A stretch of DNA of 22,799 nt from DATJFH01 sp035495815 (GTDB lineage Bacteria > Acidobacteriota > Terriglobia > Bryobacterales > Bryobacteraceae). The notes under the pieces are model-generated. The model was given only the letters and a program-made list of their open reading frames with translations, did not search any database and was not told the origin of the DNA. Position numbers and translations under genes: made by a program. Location: assembly GCA_035495815.1 (NCBI GenBank), contig DATJFH010000054.1, positions 1 to 22,799 of the forward strand. The letters run 5' to 3'. Of this stretch, positions 7,947 to 16,543 are shown in pieces. How positions within the stretch are numbered: the stretch's first letter is position 1; every line of letters begins with the position of its first letter.

Positions 7947-8978
7947 CTACGCGATCCCCGCTTCCCTCAAAAACTTGGCCGCCTCTTCCGGCGGCGTAGG
8001 ATTGATGAAGCATCCGGTCGCCCATTCGAATCCGGCGACCCGCGTCAGCGTGGGCATGATCTCGATGTGCCAGTGATACTGCGGCATGTTGCCTTCCTGC
8101 AGCGGGGCAGTGTGAATGATGAAATTGTAGGGGGGGCGCTCCAGCGCCTGGTCGATCTTCCTCAGCGTACTCCGCAGCACCCAGGCCAGGTTCTGCAAGG
8201 TCGCCGAATCCGTATCTTCGAAATGAGCTTCGTGCCGCTTCGGCAGGATCCAGGTCTCGAACGGGAACCGGGACGCGTAGGGGCATATCGCCACGAACAG
8301 CTCGGTTTCGGTCACCAGCCTCGCGCCTGTCCGTGCTTCCTGGCGAGCGATGTCGCAAAAGATGCAGCGCTCCTTATACTCGAAGTAGGACTGCGCTCCG
8401 TCGATCTCCTCGCGCACCCGCTTGGGCACGACCGGCAGGGCGATCAACTGCGAATGTGTGTGCTCGAGCGACGCCCCGGCCGCTTCGCCATGGTTCTTGA
8501 ACAGGACCGTGTACCGGAGGCGGCGGTCCTGGCGCAGGTCGAGAACACGGTTCTTGAAAGCCCATAGCAGATCCTCCACCTGCTTCTCCGGCAGGTCCAC
8601 CAGGGTTGCGTGGTGATCCGGCGTTTCGATAATGACTTCGTGGGCTCCCACGCCGTTCATGCGGTCGAACATGCCATCGCCCTGCCGGTCCAGGTCGCCT
8701 TCGATCTGCAGCGCCGGGAATTTGTTGGGCACCACTCGCAGCGACCAGCCCGGCTGGTTCGCCCCACCGCTCTGACGGAAAGCGAGCACTTCGGGCGGTG
8801 TCTTCTGCTCGGCGCCGTAGCAGAACGGGCAAAACCCATTTCGAAACGGCTTCACCGGCTCCCTGTAGAAATCGCTGGGGCGCTTGGCCCGGCCTGTGGC
8901 CACGATAACCCAACGTCCTGTGATTGGATCTTTACGAAGCTCCGGCAAAAACGATTCCTCTCCACAGAGCCGCTCCAT
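7947..8978 (-). CDS. galT: Galactose-1-phosphate uridylyltransferase-like enzyme
   Basis: The 343-residue protein belongs to the GalT branch of the HIT superfamily. It would exchange UMP between UDP-glucose and galactose-1-phosphate through a covalent histidine intermediate in the cytoplasm (Leloir pathway). Residues matching the E. coli zinc site are C50 and C53 (CPFC), H122 (ETPDH) and H173. H175 in HTHSQ (173-177) matches the nucleophile. The second-half site shows H289 and H302-W-H304. A second CxxC (CIFC, 205-208) is also present. The nearest relatives by pattern are the bacterial GalT forms with HTHSQ in place of HPHGQ, so the sugar substrate may be broader. The ATG at 8978 has only a weak upstream ribosome site. 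It is the last gene of the minus-strand run, 73 bp after yraN. Confidence 0.88.
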   Translation of the reverse strand: MERLCGEESFLPELRKDPITGRWVIVATGRAKRPSDFYREPVKPFRNGFCPFCYGAEQKTPPEVLAFRQSGGANQPGWSLRVVPNKFPALQIEGDLDRQGDGMFDRMNGVGAHEVIIETPDHHATLVDLPEKQVEDLLWAFKNRVLDLRQDRRLRYTVLFKNHGEAAGASLEHTHSQLIALPVVPKRVREEIDGAQSYFEYKERCIFCDIARQEARTGARLVTETELFVAICPYASRFPFETWILPKRHEAHFEDTDSATLQNLAWVLRSTLRKIDQALERPPYNFIIHTAPLQEGNMPQYHWHIEIMPTLTRVAGFEWATGCFINPTPPEEAAKFLREAGIA

Positions 8979-9051
8979 TCCGGGCTGGCGGCTTCGATTC
9001 CATTCTCATTGCTGAGTTGTCACGGTACTGAAAACATCGAGCGGAGGCTTA

Positions 9052-9486
9052 TTATACCGTCCGCCGCGGCTCGAATGCATCGGCAAACAGGTCTATCCGC
9101 ACCGGACGGGAGAATACGACGCTGACAATATCGAACCGCACCTGAGTCCAGTTGACGCCAGCCCGCCGCGCGTAGTCGCGCGCCGCCCGCTCGAGGAAGC
9201 GCTGCTTCTCCAGGTCCACGGCGTGCTCCGGCGCTTCGTATCGATCGCCGGCGCGAGCTTTCACTTCGATGAAGGAAAGCCGGTCGCCGTCCCACCCGAT
9301 CAGGTCGATTTCGCCGCCGCCGGCCGGAGGCCGATAGTTACGCGCCACGATCACCATTCCCCGCTTCTGAAGGAAACGATGCGCCAGATCTTCGGCGCGC
9401 CGGCCGTCTGCGTGCCCGGCGGGCCAGAACCTGCGGCGGCCGCGGTCGCGGGCGGAATCCGCCAGCTTGTACAGCCATCCGATCAT
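9052..9486 (-). CDS. yraN: YraN/UPF0102 family nuclease-like protein
   Basis: The 144-residue protein matches the UPF0102 family. The N-terminal helical region GRRAEDLAHRFLQKRG leads into VIVARNYR, followed by GGEIDLI (57-63) and SFIEVKAR (71-78). E59 and D61 with E74-V-K76 make a PD-(D/E)XK-type nuclease core, so a DNA/RNA-processing or Holliday-junction-resolvase-like role is suggested by fold; the biological role is not established. The ATG (9484-9486) overlaps the stop of the upstream methyltransferase as ATGA, which fixes the start and implies translational coupling. A longer open frame continues upstream, but it runs antisense to nothing and lies inside the methyltransferase gene in another frame, so I do not use it. 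Length is slightly above the usual 115-130 residues because of the N-terminal helix. Confidence 0.92.
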   Translation of the reverse strand: MIGWLYKLADSARDRGRRRFWPAGHADGRRAEDLAHRFLQKRGMVIVARNYRPPAGGGEIDLIGWDGDRLSFIEVKARAGDRYEAPEHAVDLEKQRFLERAARDYARRAGVNWTQVRFDIVSVVFSRPVRIDLFADAFEPRRTV

Positions 9487-10016
9487 TTGAGTACCTCGAA
9501 TTCGAACTCCATCACCTTGCCCCGCACGATGAAGCAGAGGTAGTGCTCCCAAAACCTCCGGTAACGCGGAAACCGGTTCACCAGAAACTCGAACCCGAGC
9601 CATCGCCAGAACGCCAGGAGCTTGACGCGGAGCGAAACTTCGCGGAAGCGGCATGCCGAGTAGTAGCCGAACCCCGCGTGGTTCTCGCCGAAGTAGCGGA
9701 ACGAAAATGTATTGAGGTGCCAGCGGTGAGTGGGGTCGCAGAAGGAGCTGAAATCGGTGTAGTGCGGGGTTTCGATCCGGACCCGTCCGCCGGGACGGAC
9801 CAGCCGGTGAAATTCCTCCATGGACCGGATGACGTCGGCTACGTGCTCGATGACGTGAATGGCGCGCAGGTTGTCGAAGCTGCTGTCGGCGAAGGGATAG
9901 GGGATCCGGTCGAGATCGCAGAGCACGTCGGGATGACAGGCGGGGTTGCGGTCGATACCGATGGCGCCGGGATACTTGTTGATCCCGCACCCGACGTCAA
10001 GCGTGCGCGGCTTCAT
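9483..10016 (-). CDS. Class I SAM-dependent methyltransferase (type 11)
   Basis: The 177-residue protein opens almost directly on the SAM-binding motif I, LDVGCG (6-11), followed by the acidic loop AIGIDRN (18-24). Motif II-like residues LCDLDRIPYPF and SSFDNLRAIHVIEHV, and the post-motif VRPGGRVRIETP, fit methyltransferase type 11 proteins. These often modify small molecules, lipids or quinones. The acceptor substrate cannot be read from the sequence. Later segments (SFCDPTHRWH, FRYFGENHAGFGYY) suggest a specific family with conserved aromatic residues. The start overlaps the end of the upstream aminotransferase by 20 bp and the stop overlaps yraN by 4 bp, so the three are probably co-translated. 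Confidence 0.88.
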   Translation of the reverse strand: MKPRTLDVGCGINKYPGAIGIDRNPACHPDVLCDLDRIPYPFADSSFDNLRAIHVIEHVADVIRSMEEFHRLVRPGGRVRIETPHYTDFSSFCDPTHRWHLNTFSFRYFGENHAGFGYYSACRFREVSLRVKLLAFWRWLGFEFLVNRFPRYRRFWEHYLCFIVRGKVMEFEFEVLK

Positions 10017-11352
10017 TCATGCATTCTTCCAGAACTCCGAGCGCGAAATCCGCCTGGTCCCGCGTGAAGACCAGCGGCGGGCTGAGCCGGATCGAACTCT
10101 CGCCGGCTCCGAGCACGAGCAGCCCGCGCTCGAACGCTGTCTGGACCACGCGATTCCGCATTTCCGGGAACGGCTCCCGTGTTTCCTTGTTCTTCACCAG
10201 CTCGACGGCCAGCATGAGGCCGAGCCCCCGCACATCCCCCGCATTGGCGAAGCGCCGCGGCCAGGATCTCATCCGATCCATCATATGGTCGCCTATTCGC
10301 GCGGCATTGTCGACCAGCTCTTTTTCGAGCAGTTCGAGGGTGGCCAGAGACGCGGCTACAGCCACCGGATTTCCTCCAAATGTGCTGGCATGCGCGCCGG
10401 GAGGCCAGCGCATGATCTCGGCGCGCGAAATCGTGGCCGAGAGCGGCAGCCCGCTGGCAATCCCTTTGGCGACCGCCATGATGTCGGGGACGACGCCGGC
10501 GTGATCGGCCGCCCACATGCGCCCCGTGCGGCCCATGCCGGACTGCACCTCGTCGAAGATCAGCAGCATCCCGTTCTTGCGGGTGATCCGCTCCAGCTCT
10601 ATGAGAAATTTCGGCGGCGGAACGATGTAGCCGCCCTCGCCCTGAACCGGCTCGACCACGATGGCGGCCACTTCGTCGGCCGGCGCGATGGTCCTGACGA
10701 TCTGGTTTTCGATGACGGCCGCGCATTCCACCGCGCAGGTATCCGGAGTCTTGCCGTACGCGCATCGGTAGCAGTAGGCGTAAGGCGTATGGTGAACGCC
10801 GGAGAGCAGCGGACCGAATCCGCGGCGCTGTACGGCCTTGCTGGCGGTAAGCGAGAGCGCGCCCAGCGTGCGGCCATGGAAAGCGCCGGTGAAGGCGATA
10901 AAGCGATGACGGCCGGTGTGGTATCGCGCCAGTTTCAGGGCGGCTTCCACGGCCTCCGTTCCGGAGTTTCCGAAGTAGACCCGGCGCGGAACTCCGCCGG
11001 GCGCCAGGGCGGCCAGCTTTTCGGCCAGCTCCACCATGTTCGGGTAATAAAAATCGGTGCCCGACATGTGGATCAGCTGCGCCGCTTGTTTTTGGATCGC
11101 CTCGACGACGCGCGGGTGGCAGTGTCCGGTGGCCACGACGGCGATGCCCGCGTTGCAGTCGAGGAAGCGATTGCCGTCGACGTCGGTAACGATGGCTCCT
11201 TCTCCCCGCTCAGCGGCGAGCGGGTAGCTGCGCGTGTACGATGGCGACAGGGTACGGCTGTCCCGTTCGATTAGTTTTGTGGCGTTGGGGCCGGGCAGCG
11301 GCCCGCGGATGTGCGGCAGGTCCTGACGGATCGCGTCTGTTTCCGTGCGCAT
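9997..11352 (-). CDS. Class III PLP-dependent aminotransferase (acetylornithine/4-aminobutyrate-type)
   Basis: The 451-residue enzyme belongs to the class III omega-aminotransferases. The phosphate-binding residues are around NSGTEAVEAALKLAR (129-143). The PLP aspartate is D267 in FDEVQSGMGRTG and the Schiff-base lysine is K296 in AVAKGIASGLPL. A cysteine-bearing insertion, YCYRCAYG...CAVEC (C194, C197, C206, C210), resembles the archaeal-type 'acetyl ornithine aminotransferase family' with broad substrate use, rather than ArgD proper. Substrate could be 4-aminobutyrate, ornithine or another omega-amino acid; the sequence does not decide. The ATG at 11352 has GGAGGAG just upstream, giving a better start than the extended frame to 11433. 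It leads the minus-strand operon. Confidence 0.92.
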   Translation of the reverse strand: MRTETDAIRQDLPHIRGPLPGPNATKLIERDSRTLSPSYTRSYPLAAERGEGAIVTDVDGNRFLDCNAGIAVVATGHCHPRVVEAIQKQAAQLIHMSGTDFYYPNMVELAEKLAALAPGGVPRRVYFGNSGTEAVEAALKLARYHTGRHRFIAFTGAFHGRTLGALSLTASKAVQRRGFGPLLSGVHHTPYAYCYRCAYGKTPDTCAVECAAVIENQIVRTIAPADEVAAIVVEPVQGEGGYIVPPPKFLIELERITRKNGMLLIFDEVQSGMGRTGRMWAADHAGVVPDIMAVAKGIASGLPLSATISRAEIMRWPPGAHASTFGGNPVAVAASLATLELLEKELVDNAARIGDHMMDRMRSWPRRFANAGDVRGLGLMLAVELVKNKETREPFPEMRNRVVQTAFERGLLVLGAGESSIRLSPPLVFTRDQADFALGVLEECMNEAAHA

Positions 11353-11615
11353 GACTCCTCCTGAAAATGAGTTCTGCTTTTGAAGGGAATCTCGGCGGAT
11401 TCTAGTCGGAGCCGAAAAGCTCGGGGCGAGCATCGCAGGGGCGGCCGCTCATACCCTTATTTTACGCCCGCGACGCCCGTCGGGCGGTGAAACCCCCAAA
11501 ATATCGGCAGCCGTCAGGCTCATTGGCGCAGCGCTGACGTGATGGACCATCCACGGCCGGCCGCCCCACATACCGTGGTAAGCTGAATCCAATCTCTCAA
11601 AACGTGTCCCACGCG
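11353..11615. other. Divergent intergenic region between the aminotransferase and the large secreted protein
   Basis: This 263-bp stretch separates two diverging genes and should carry promoters for both. On the minus strand TAGAAT (complement of 11399-11404) resembles a -10 box about 45 bp upstream of the aminotransferase start, but I see no good -35. A compact inverted repeat CGCCCG/CGGGCG sits at 11474-11486. No convincing promoter is visible for the plus-strand gene. Confidence 0.35.
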
Positions 11616-14600
11616 ATGAATCCATACCCAGGCACAAGAACCCGGGGCCTGATTCTCCTGCTCTCATGCGTCTTGCGCCTGAGTGGCCAGCAGGCTTCCG
11701 ACATCGCAATCGACCATATCGAATTTGTACAAGTGACGCAGAACCGCTCCGGCAGCGCGCCGCTCATTGCCGGGAAAAGTACGGTTGCGAGGATATTTCT
11801 CCAGGGCGCCGGCAACGGCGGGCGGGACATTAGCTCGGGCATTTCGGGGTCGCTGGCCGCCGATGGGATGCCCGAGACGCTGAAGCCTTTCGGCGACACG
11901 GCAATCGCGCCGGCCGGCGCGCCAGACCCCGACAATCAGCGGCACTCGCTCAATTTCATGCTGCCCTTGTCCTGGACTCGCCCCGGCGCGGCGCTGCAGG
12001 TCCGGGCATCGGCGCGCTTGAACACAGCGCCGGAAAAAGTACAGACGGCGACGGCTACCTTCCAGCCGGCTCCAGGCTGGCCGCCGGTCTTCCGGGTGCT
12101 GCACCTTGAATTCTGCGCGCCGGACGCCGCCGGTTTGCGGCAATGCGCCGGCGACCCCGGCGATGTTTCGGGCTTGCTCCAGTCGGCGCTCCCGCTGCCC
12201 GATGGCGGCGTCGAGTACAACCCGGTGGCCGCCGCCGCCATCGAATGGCCGCGCGTGCTTTCCTCAATCGACCTGACGCGGTTCCTGCTTTCGTACTACT
12301 ATCTGCTCGAGCCGGCCACTGCGGTGGACTACCTGCACGCATGGGTCCCGGGCACAGGCAGCGGTGGACACGGCCGTGTTTCCTGGACGGGAGTGAATCA
12401 GAACGCGGCGCAACAGCTCGCCGCCGCGGTCGCCCGCAATTTGGGATTGCGCGCCGACGCCTCCGCTGGTCCCGGCGGGTTCGACATCCGCGCGGCCAAG
12501 GTAGTGCCCGGCGCGACGCCCGACCTCACCGCGGGCGGCTGGCCGTCGGTGGCGGCATTTCAGGGGCTCTTCTATGCCAACGCCGCGTCCCCGCCGAAAT
12601 CGGAGCCGTCGGACTACCTCGTGATCGGAGGCCGCGTCTTGCCCGACGGCAGCGCCCAACTGGAGCCGGGCTTCCGGGTGAATTCGTCCTTTCCGGGAGA
12701 GCCATCGGATCCCGCCGCGGCTTACTGCCTGCGCTTCTCCGGCGGCGCAGCGGCCGACTATTGCTTTACGCCGTTCTTCCCGGAGACGGCGGAGCCCGCC
12801 GGAGCAGGCGGTTTTGAAGTCAAAGCGCCGCTGCCCGCCGGAACCACGCGCGTCGCTCTCGTCCTCCGGGATTCCGGCGCCGAGTTGAGCTCGCTTCAGG
12901 TGAACGGGGGAGCGCCCGCGCTCAGCATCGTCAACCCGCAGGCGGGCGACATATGGCAGGGAAAGCGGCTTCTCCAATGGACCTCCGCCGATGCGGTCTA
13001 CGCCGTGCAGTACTCGGCCGACAACGGAAACTCGTGGACACCGCTTGCCATCGGCATCCAGGATACTCAATTCGAAGTCGACGGAGTCCGCATCTCCGGA
13101 GGGCCGCAAGTGCTGTTCCGCGTGCTGGCGAGCAAAGGGATCGAGACAGCGGCGGCGGTAACCGGACCGGTCACGGTGACGCAGCGTCCCCAGTTGACGT
13201 TCGACCAGACCGCGCTCGAATTCCTGAACGGAACGGTGGGCCAGAGCTCGGACCGGACGCTGCTGCTCGCCAACTCCGGAAGCGGGCCGCTGACGGCGTC
13301 CGGACGGATCGCCCCCGGTCAGTTCCAGGTGCTCTCCGGAAGCGGGCCGCTGTTGATCCCGGCGGAAGGGCAGCGCGCCATTGCGGTGCGCTGGTCCCCC
13401 ACGTCCACCGGCGCGCAGCAGGGCGTGCTGGAGTTGACCAGCGGCGATGCGAGCTTGCCTGATTTGCGTATTCCGCTGACCGGCCAGGCGTTCGACAATC
13501 CTGTTCCCGCGATCCGGCTGAGCACGTCCGCGCTGGCCTTCGGCACGCTGAATTCCGGCCAGACGAAGGACCTGAGATTCACCGTTTCGAACAACGGGCT
13601 GTCTCCGCTCACCTTGAACGCGATCACCAGCAGCAGTCCGCGCTTCAGCGTCACCGCGCCTGCTCTGCCGCTGTCGATTCAGGCCGGGCAGTCGGCTGAC
13701 GTCACCATTCGCTTCGCTCCGAATACGGCGGGCGCCGTCTCGGCCACCCTTTCCATTCCAAGCAATGATCCGTCCCGGTCGACCGTGACGCTGGCCTTGA
13801 CCGGAACCGGAACGGCAGGGCCCTCGCCATCCATCTCGATCACGCCGCAATCGCTCGATTTCGGCGGCGTGACCACCGGGCAGACCCGGGATCTGAAGCT
13901 CACTGTGAGCAACACGGGGTCGGCCGAACTGGCGGTTCGTTCCATCGCCGTCGCTGGAGCGCTATTCGCCCTGATCTCGCCGCCTCCGTCGGTAAACATC
14001 GCCGCGGGCGGGTCGGTCGACTACACGGTGCGCTTCTCTCCGGCGCTGCCGGGCGCGGCGTCGGGCTCACTCACGATTACCAGCAGCGATGCGGCCCGGC
14101 CCTCGGTGACCGTTGCGCTTACCGGCCAGGGCGTCGCGCCCGCCGTGAGCAGTATTCTGCGGACCATCACCTACCACGAGATCACTTCGCTGGCGGCGCC
14201 GCCCGATCTCTATAACTGGCCGGCGATCAGCCGCAACGGCGCGCGGGCTTTCTTCACGATGAGGACGAACGAGCTGTGGGTCGTCAACACGGACGGCTCG
14301 GGACTGCGGCGCATCGATACCGACGCCACTGCCAATGCGCATTACTTCAGCGTCAGCGACGATGGAGCGAAGGCGCTGGTGTGGAACGCCTCCTTCCTGC
14401 GTGTCGTGAATGTGGACGGAAGCTCCGCCACGGTGCTCGCCAGCCCGGATGGCGCGGTTCAGGCCGCGCGTCTCAGCGGCGACGGAAGAACCATCGTGTT
14501 CGTGAACAGCCACAACGCCGGCAACCTCACCGTGAGTTCGGGCTCGAGGCTGGGGGATCGCGGCGTCTGGGCGATCAACAGCGACGGGTCCTCGCTGCGC

Positions 14601-15530
14601 CAACTCGCCTCCGGACGTGACGCGGCCGCCGCGCTGAATGTCCCCGACATTACGCGCATGGTCTCCGACAGCCCGTTTCCCAGCGGGATCGAGGTCTCCT
14701 CCAACGGCTCACGCATCGTCTTCGGAGTAGAGACCGCTGGGAAGGGCCGCTGCATCATGGGGGTGAACGGCGACGGGTCGGCGTTGCATGTGATCCGGTC
14801 GGGCCTTGGCTCCCTGTTCGTAACCGCAATCAGCGCGGATGGGGCTACGGTCGGGTACAGCGGCGCTCCTCAGCCGGGAGCGCCCTCCGAGCTGGCCGTG
14901 ATTCGATTCGACGGAACGGCGGGCCAGACGCTGGCCACCGGCTTCGGCCACTTTGCGATTCAGCTCAGCAACGATGGATCCATGATTTTCGCCGGCGGGC
15001 TGGGAAGCGGACTGCTCTTTCGAACTGACGGCTCGCTGCTGGTGCAGCTGTTCGCGCCGCTGGTAGGGAATGCGACTCAGCTGGCCGTTGGGAACGCCGC
15101 GAACCGCTCCGGCATGGCGGGGGATGGGACGCGGTTTCTGTTCACGGCGCCGTCCGCCGGCGGCGGCGTGCAGTTTGCGATCGCGGAGATCAACCCGGCG
15201 AACACGGGCGCGGCGCCGTCGATCGTCAACCCCACGGTGGATCCCGCGTCGGTCCCCGGAGACGGGTCGGGCTACCGGGCAACCATCACCGCGGGAATCA
15301 CGTCGGCGGCGCCGGTGATCGCCACTGTTCAGGCGTTCCTGCAGGGATTACCCGATCAGGCCGGCTCGATCATGTCGGAAACCGGCGGCGGACCGTGGGC
15401 GGGTTCGATTTTCTTTTCAACGACGGCCAGCGGGGCCCGGGTGATGCGCGTCAAAGCGGAAACTCAGGTCGACGGCAGGCGGCATGCCACCGCGATCGAC
15501 TTCGGCGGCTTCGCCGTGAACCCGAGATAG
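11616..15530 (+). CDS. Large secreted protein: metalloprotease-like N-terminus, three ASH repeats, TolB-type beta-propeller
   Basis: The 1304-residue protein starts with a signal peptide (RTRGLILLLSCVLRLSGQQ). The N-terminal ~430 residues begin IDHIEFVQVTQ...PLIAGKSTVARIFLQ, a pattern seen in secreted metalloprotease-like proteins. The place where HExxH would be expected reads A270-A-V-A-R274 followed by NLGLR, so catalysis is unlikely. Residues ~524-625, 630-735 and 737-840 are three ASH/Hydin-like repeats, each with LxFGxxxxG, VSNxG and FxPxxxGxxxxxLxI motifs. From ~848 to ~1195 repeated blades with NTDGSGLRRI, SDDGAKAL, NSDGSSLRQL and NGDGSALHVI form a TolB/WD40-like propeller. A beta-rich tail follows. 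GTG at 11604 is an alternative start. It stands alone, convergent with the next gene; I infer extracellular binding or adhesion. Confidence 0.85.
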   Translation: MNPYPGTRTRGLILLLSCVLRLSGQQASDIAIDHIEFVQVTQNRSGSAPLIAGKSTVARIFLQGAGNGGRDISSGISGSLAADGMPETLKPFGDTAIAPAGAPDPDNQRHSLNFMLPLSWTRPGAALQVRASARLNTAPEKVQTATATFQPAPGWPPVFRVLHLEFCAPDAAGLRQCAGDPGDVSGLLQSALPLPDGGVEYNPVAAAAIEWPRVLSSIDLTRFLLSYYYLLEPATAVDYLHAWVPGTGSGGHGRVSWTGVNQNAAQQLAAAVARNLGLRADASAGPGGFDIRAAKVVPGATPDLTAGGWPSVAAFQGLFYANAASPPKSEPSDYLVIGGRVLPDGSAQLEPGFRVNSSFPGEPSDPAAAYCLRFSGGAAADYCFTPFFPETAEPAGAGGFEVKAPLPAGTTRVALVLRDSGAELSSLQVNGGAPALSIVNPQAGDIWQGKRLLQWTSADAVYAVQYSADNGNSWTPLAIGIQDTQFEVDGVRISGGPQVLFRVLASKGIETAAAVTGPVTVTQRPQLTFDQTALEFLNGTVGQSSDRTLLLANSGSGPLTASGRIAPGQFQVLSGSGPLLIPAEGQRAIAVRWSPTSTGAQQGVLELTSGDASLPDLRIPLTGQAFDNPVPAIRLSTSALAFGTLNSGQTKDLRFTVSNNGLSPLTLNAITSSSPRFSVTAPALPLSIQAGQSADVTIRFAPNTAGAVSATLSIPSNDPSRSTVTLALTGTGTAGPSPSISITPQSLDFGGVTTGQTRDLKLTVSNTGSAELAVRSIAVAGALFALISPPPSVNIAAGGSVDYTVRFSPALPGAASGSLTITSSDAARPSVTVALTGQGVAPAVSSILRTITYHEITSLAAPPDLYNWPAISRNGARAFFTMRTNELWVVNTDGSGLRRIDTDATANAHYFSVSDDGAKALVWNASFLRVVNVDGSSATVLASPDGAVQAARLSGDGRTIVFVNSHNAGNLTVSSGSRLGDRGVWAINSDGSSLRQLASGRDAAAALNVPDITRMVSDSPFPSGIEVSSNGSRIVFGVETAGKGRCIMGVNGDGSALHVIRSGLGSLFVTAISADGATVGYSGAPQPGAPSELAVIRFDGTAGQTLATGFGHFAIQLSNDGSMIFAGGLGSGLLFRTDGSLLVQLFAPLVGNATQLAVGNAANRSGMAGDGTRFLFTAPSAGGGVQFAIAEINPANTGAAPSIVNPTVDPASVPGDGSGYRATITAGITSAAPVIATVQAFLQGLPDQAGSIMSETGGGPWAGSIFFSTTASGARVMRVKAETQVDGRRHATAIDFGGFAVNPR

Positions 15531-15536
15531 GGCGCA

Positions 15537-15601
15537 GGCAGTCCTGACTGCCGTGGGCCCGCAACCCGCAGTCCCCAGGCCGGGATGCCGCATGCCCCGG
15601 C
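15537..15601. terminator. Two hairpins between convergent genes (possible terminator)
   Basis: The 116-bp gap between the convergent genes holds GGCAGT-CCTG-ACTGCC (15537-15552). It also holds a longer stem formed by GCCGGG ATGC (15579-15588) and GCAT..CCCGGC (15590-15601) with a small bulge. Neither is followed by a T-run on either strand, so intrinsic termination is unproven, but the position fits termination for both genes. Confidence 0.35.
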
Positions 15602-15646
15602 GGCGCGCGTGGTGCTCGCTCAGGCTTTCGTCCGCCCGCCCGGAGT

Positions 15647-16543
15647 TCAACGGACGCCCTTGACCGGCGTCAGCGGATCGGCCGCGGCATAGATTGCGAT
15701 GCGGTGATTGGCGAACGCCAGGTTCGCGTCCGGACGTACCGGCGGCATGTGGCAATCGACGCAGGCCAGGGCCGCAATGGGCTTGGAATGTTTCGGAGCC
15801 GGGTGACACTTCAGGCACGCTGCGTCATAGCGGGCTGGCCGCGTTTCGAGCGGCGCGTGCGGCGAATGGCAGGTCAGGCAGCTCAGCTTGCCGCGGCTCG
15901 CTTTGAAACAGGCGCTGGCCGCCAGCAGCAGCGGCTGATGACGCGCGTTCCAGGGCGCCCGCAGATCCGGCGTCTCACCGGGGGCGGCCGGCGTGCGGTG
16001 GCAGGCGCCGCAGAAATTGTTCAACTCCGCCGCATCGAGCTTTCCCGGATTTTTCACATGCTCCCGCGCCGGATCGGCTGCGTGCGCCGCTCCCGGGCCG
16101 TGGCAGACCTCGCAGCGAACACCGAGCTCCCGCGGCACGATGGACTCATCCTTGGCGAGACTCAGCGGCCCGGTAGAATGGCAGCCGAAGCAGCGCAGAA
16201 TCTTGGCCTCGGGATCGAAAACGCGGTAGCGGACGCCTTCCGGTCCGGTGTGTCCCGGAGTCCGGGCGTAGCTTTTCAGCTTTCGATACCAGCTTTCGCC
16301 GAGTTCGAGGTAGCGCCCGTCTTCCAGCCGTTTGACAAAGGTGATCGCCTGCGCGCCCGCGCCGAATGCCCAATCGCCCGGCTGTGGCGGCTTCGACCGG
16401 GTCAGCGCCGCGGCATGCGCGGTCCCCGACTGCGCCGCGAACTGCGCCGGATGACACTTGCCGCAGGCCTCCGCGCCGGCATAGTCCGACGCCCGGACCG
16501 CCGACAACGCCAACAGCAAGAGCCCTATCCTGCCCGCGCTCAT
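15647..16543 (-). CDS. Seven-haem c-type cytochrome
   Basis: The 298-residue protein has a signal peptide (RIGLLLLALSAVRA). Seven CXXCH sites begin at C27, C118, C144, C178, C222, C243 and C261. The first is in EACGKCHPAQF, with an 87-residue haem-free stretch before the second. The segment ACFKASRGKLSCLTCHSPH (211-229) matches a motif common in the c554/tetratricopeptide cytochrome group, which also carries the ending ACVDCHMP. No membrane segment is seen apart from the signal, so it is likely periplasmic. The ATG overlaps the stop of the upstream hydrolase by 4 bp (ATGA). This coupling fixes the start and ties expression to the hydrolase. Electron donor and acceptor are unknown. Confidence 0.88.
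   Translation of the reverse strand: MSAGRIGLLLLALSAVRASDYAGAEACGKCHPAQFAAQSGTAHAAALTRSKPPQPGDWAFGAGAQAITFVKRLEDGRYLELGESWYRKLKSYARTPGHTGPEGVRYRVFDPEAKILRCFGCHSTGPLSLAKDESIVPRELGVRCEVCHGPGAAHAADPAREHVKNPGKLDAAELNNFCGACHRTPAAPGETPDLRAPWNARHQPLLLAASACFKASRGKLSCLTCHSPHAPLETRPARYDAACLKCHPAPKHSKPIAALACVDCHMPPVRPDANLAFANHRIAIYAAADPLTPVKGVR

Noticed and set aside
9946..11274. A 442-codon plus-strand open frame opposite the aminotransferase
   Set aside because: No motif is recognisable, and the minus strand encodes a complete class III aminotransferase with all cofactor residues.
11474..11486. CGCCCG/CGGGCG inverted repeat as an intrinsic terminator
   Set aside because: It lies between divergent promoters, has almost no loop, and has no T-run on either strand.
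12264..13850. A 528-codon open frame on the minus strand opposite the large secreted protein
   Set aside because: The predicted protein is Arg-rich low-complexity sequence with no recognisable domain, as expected from the complement of GC-rich coding DNA. The plus-strand frame has clear ASH repeats.
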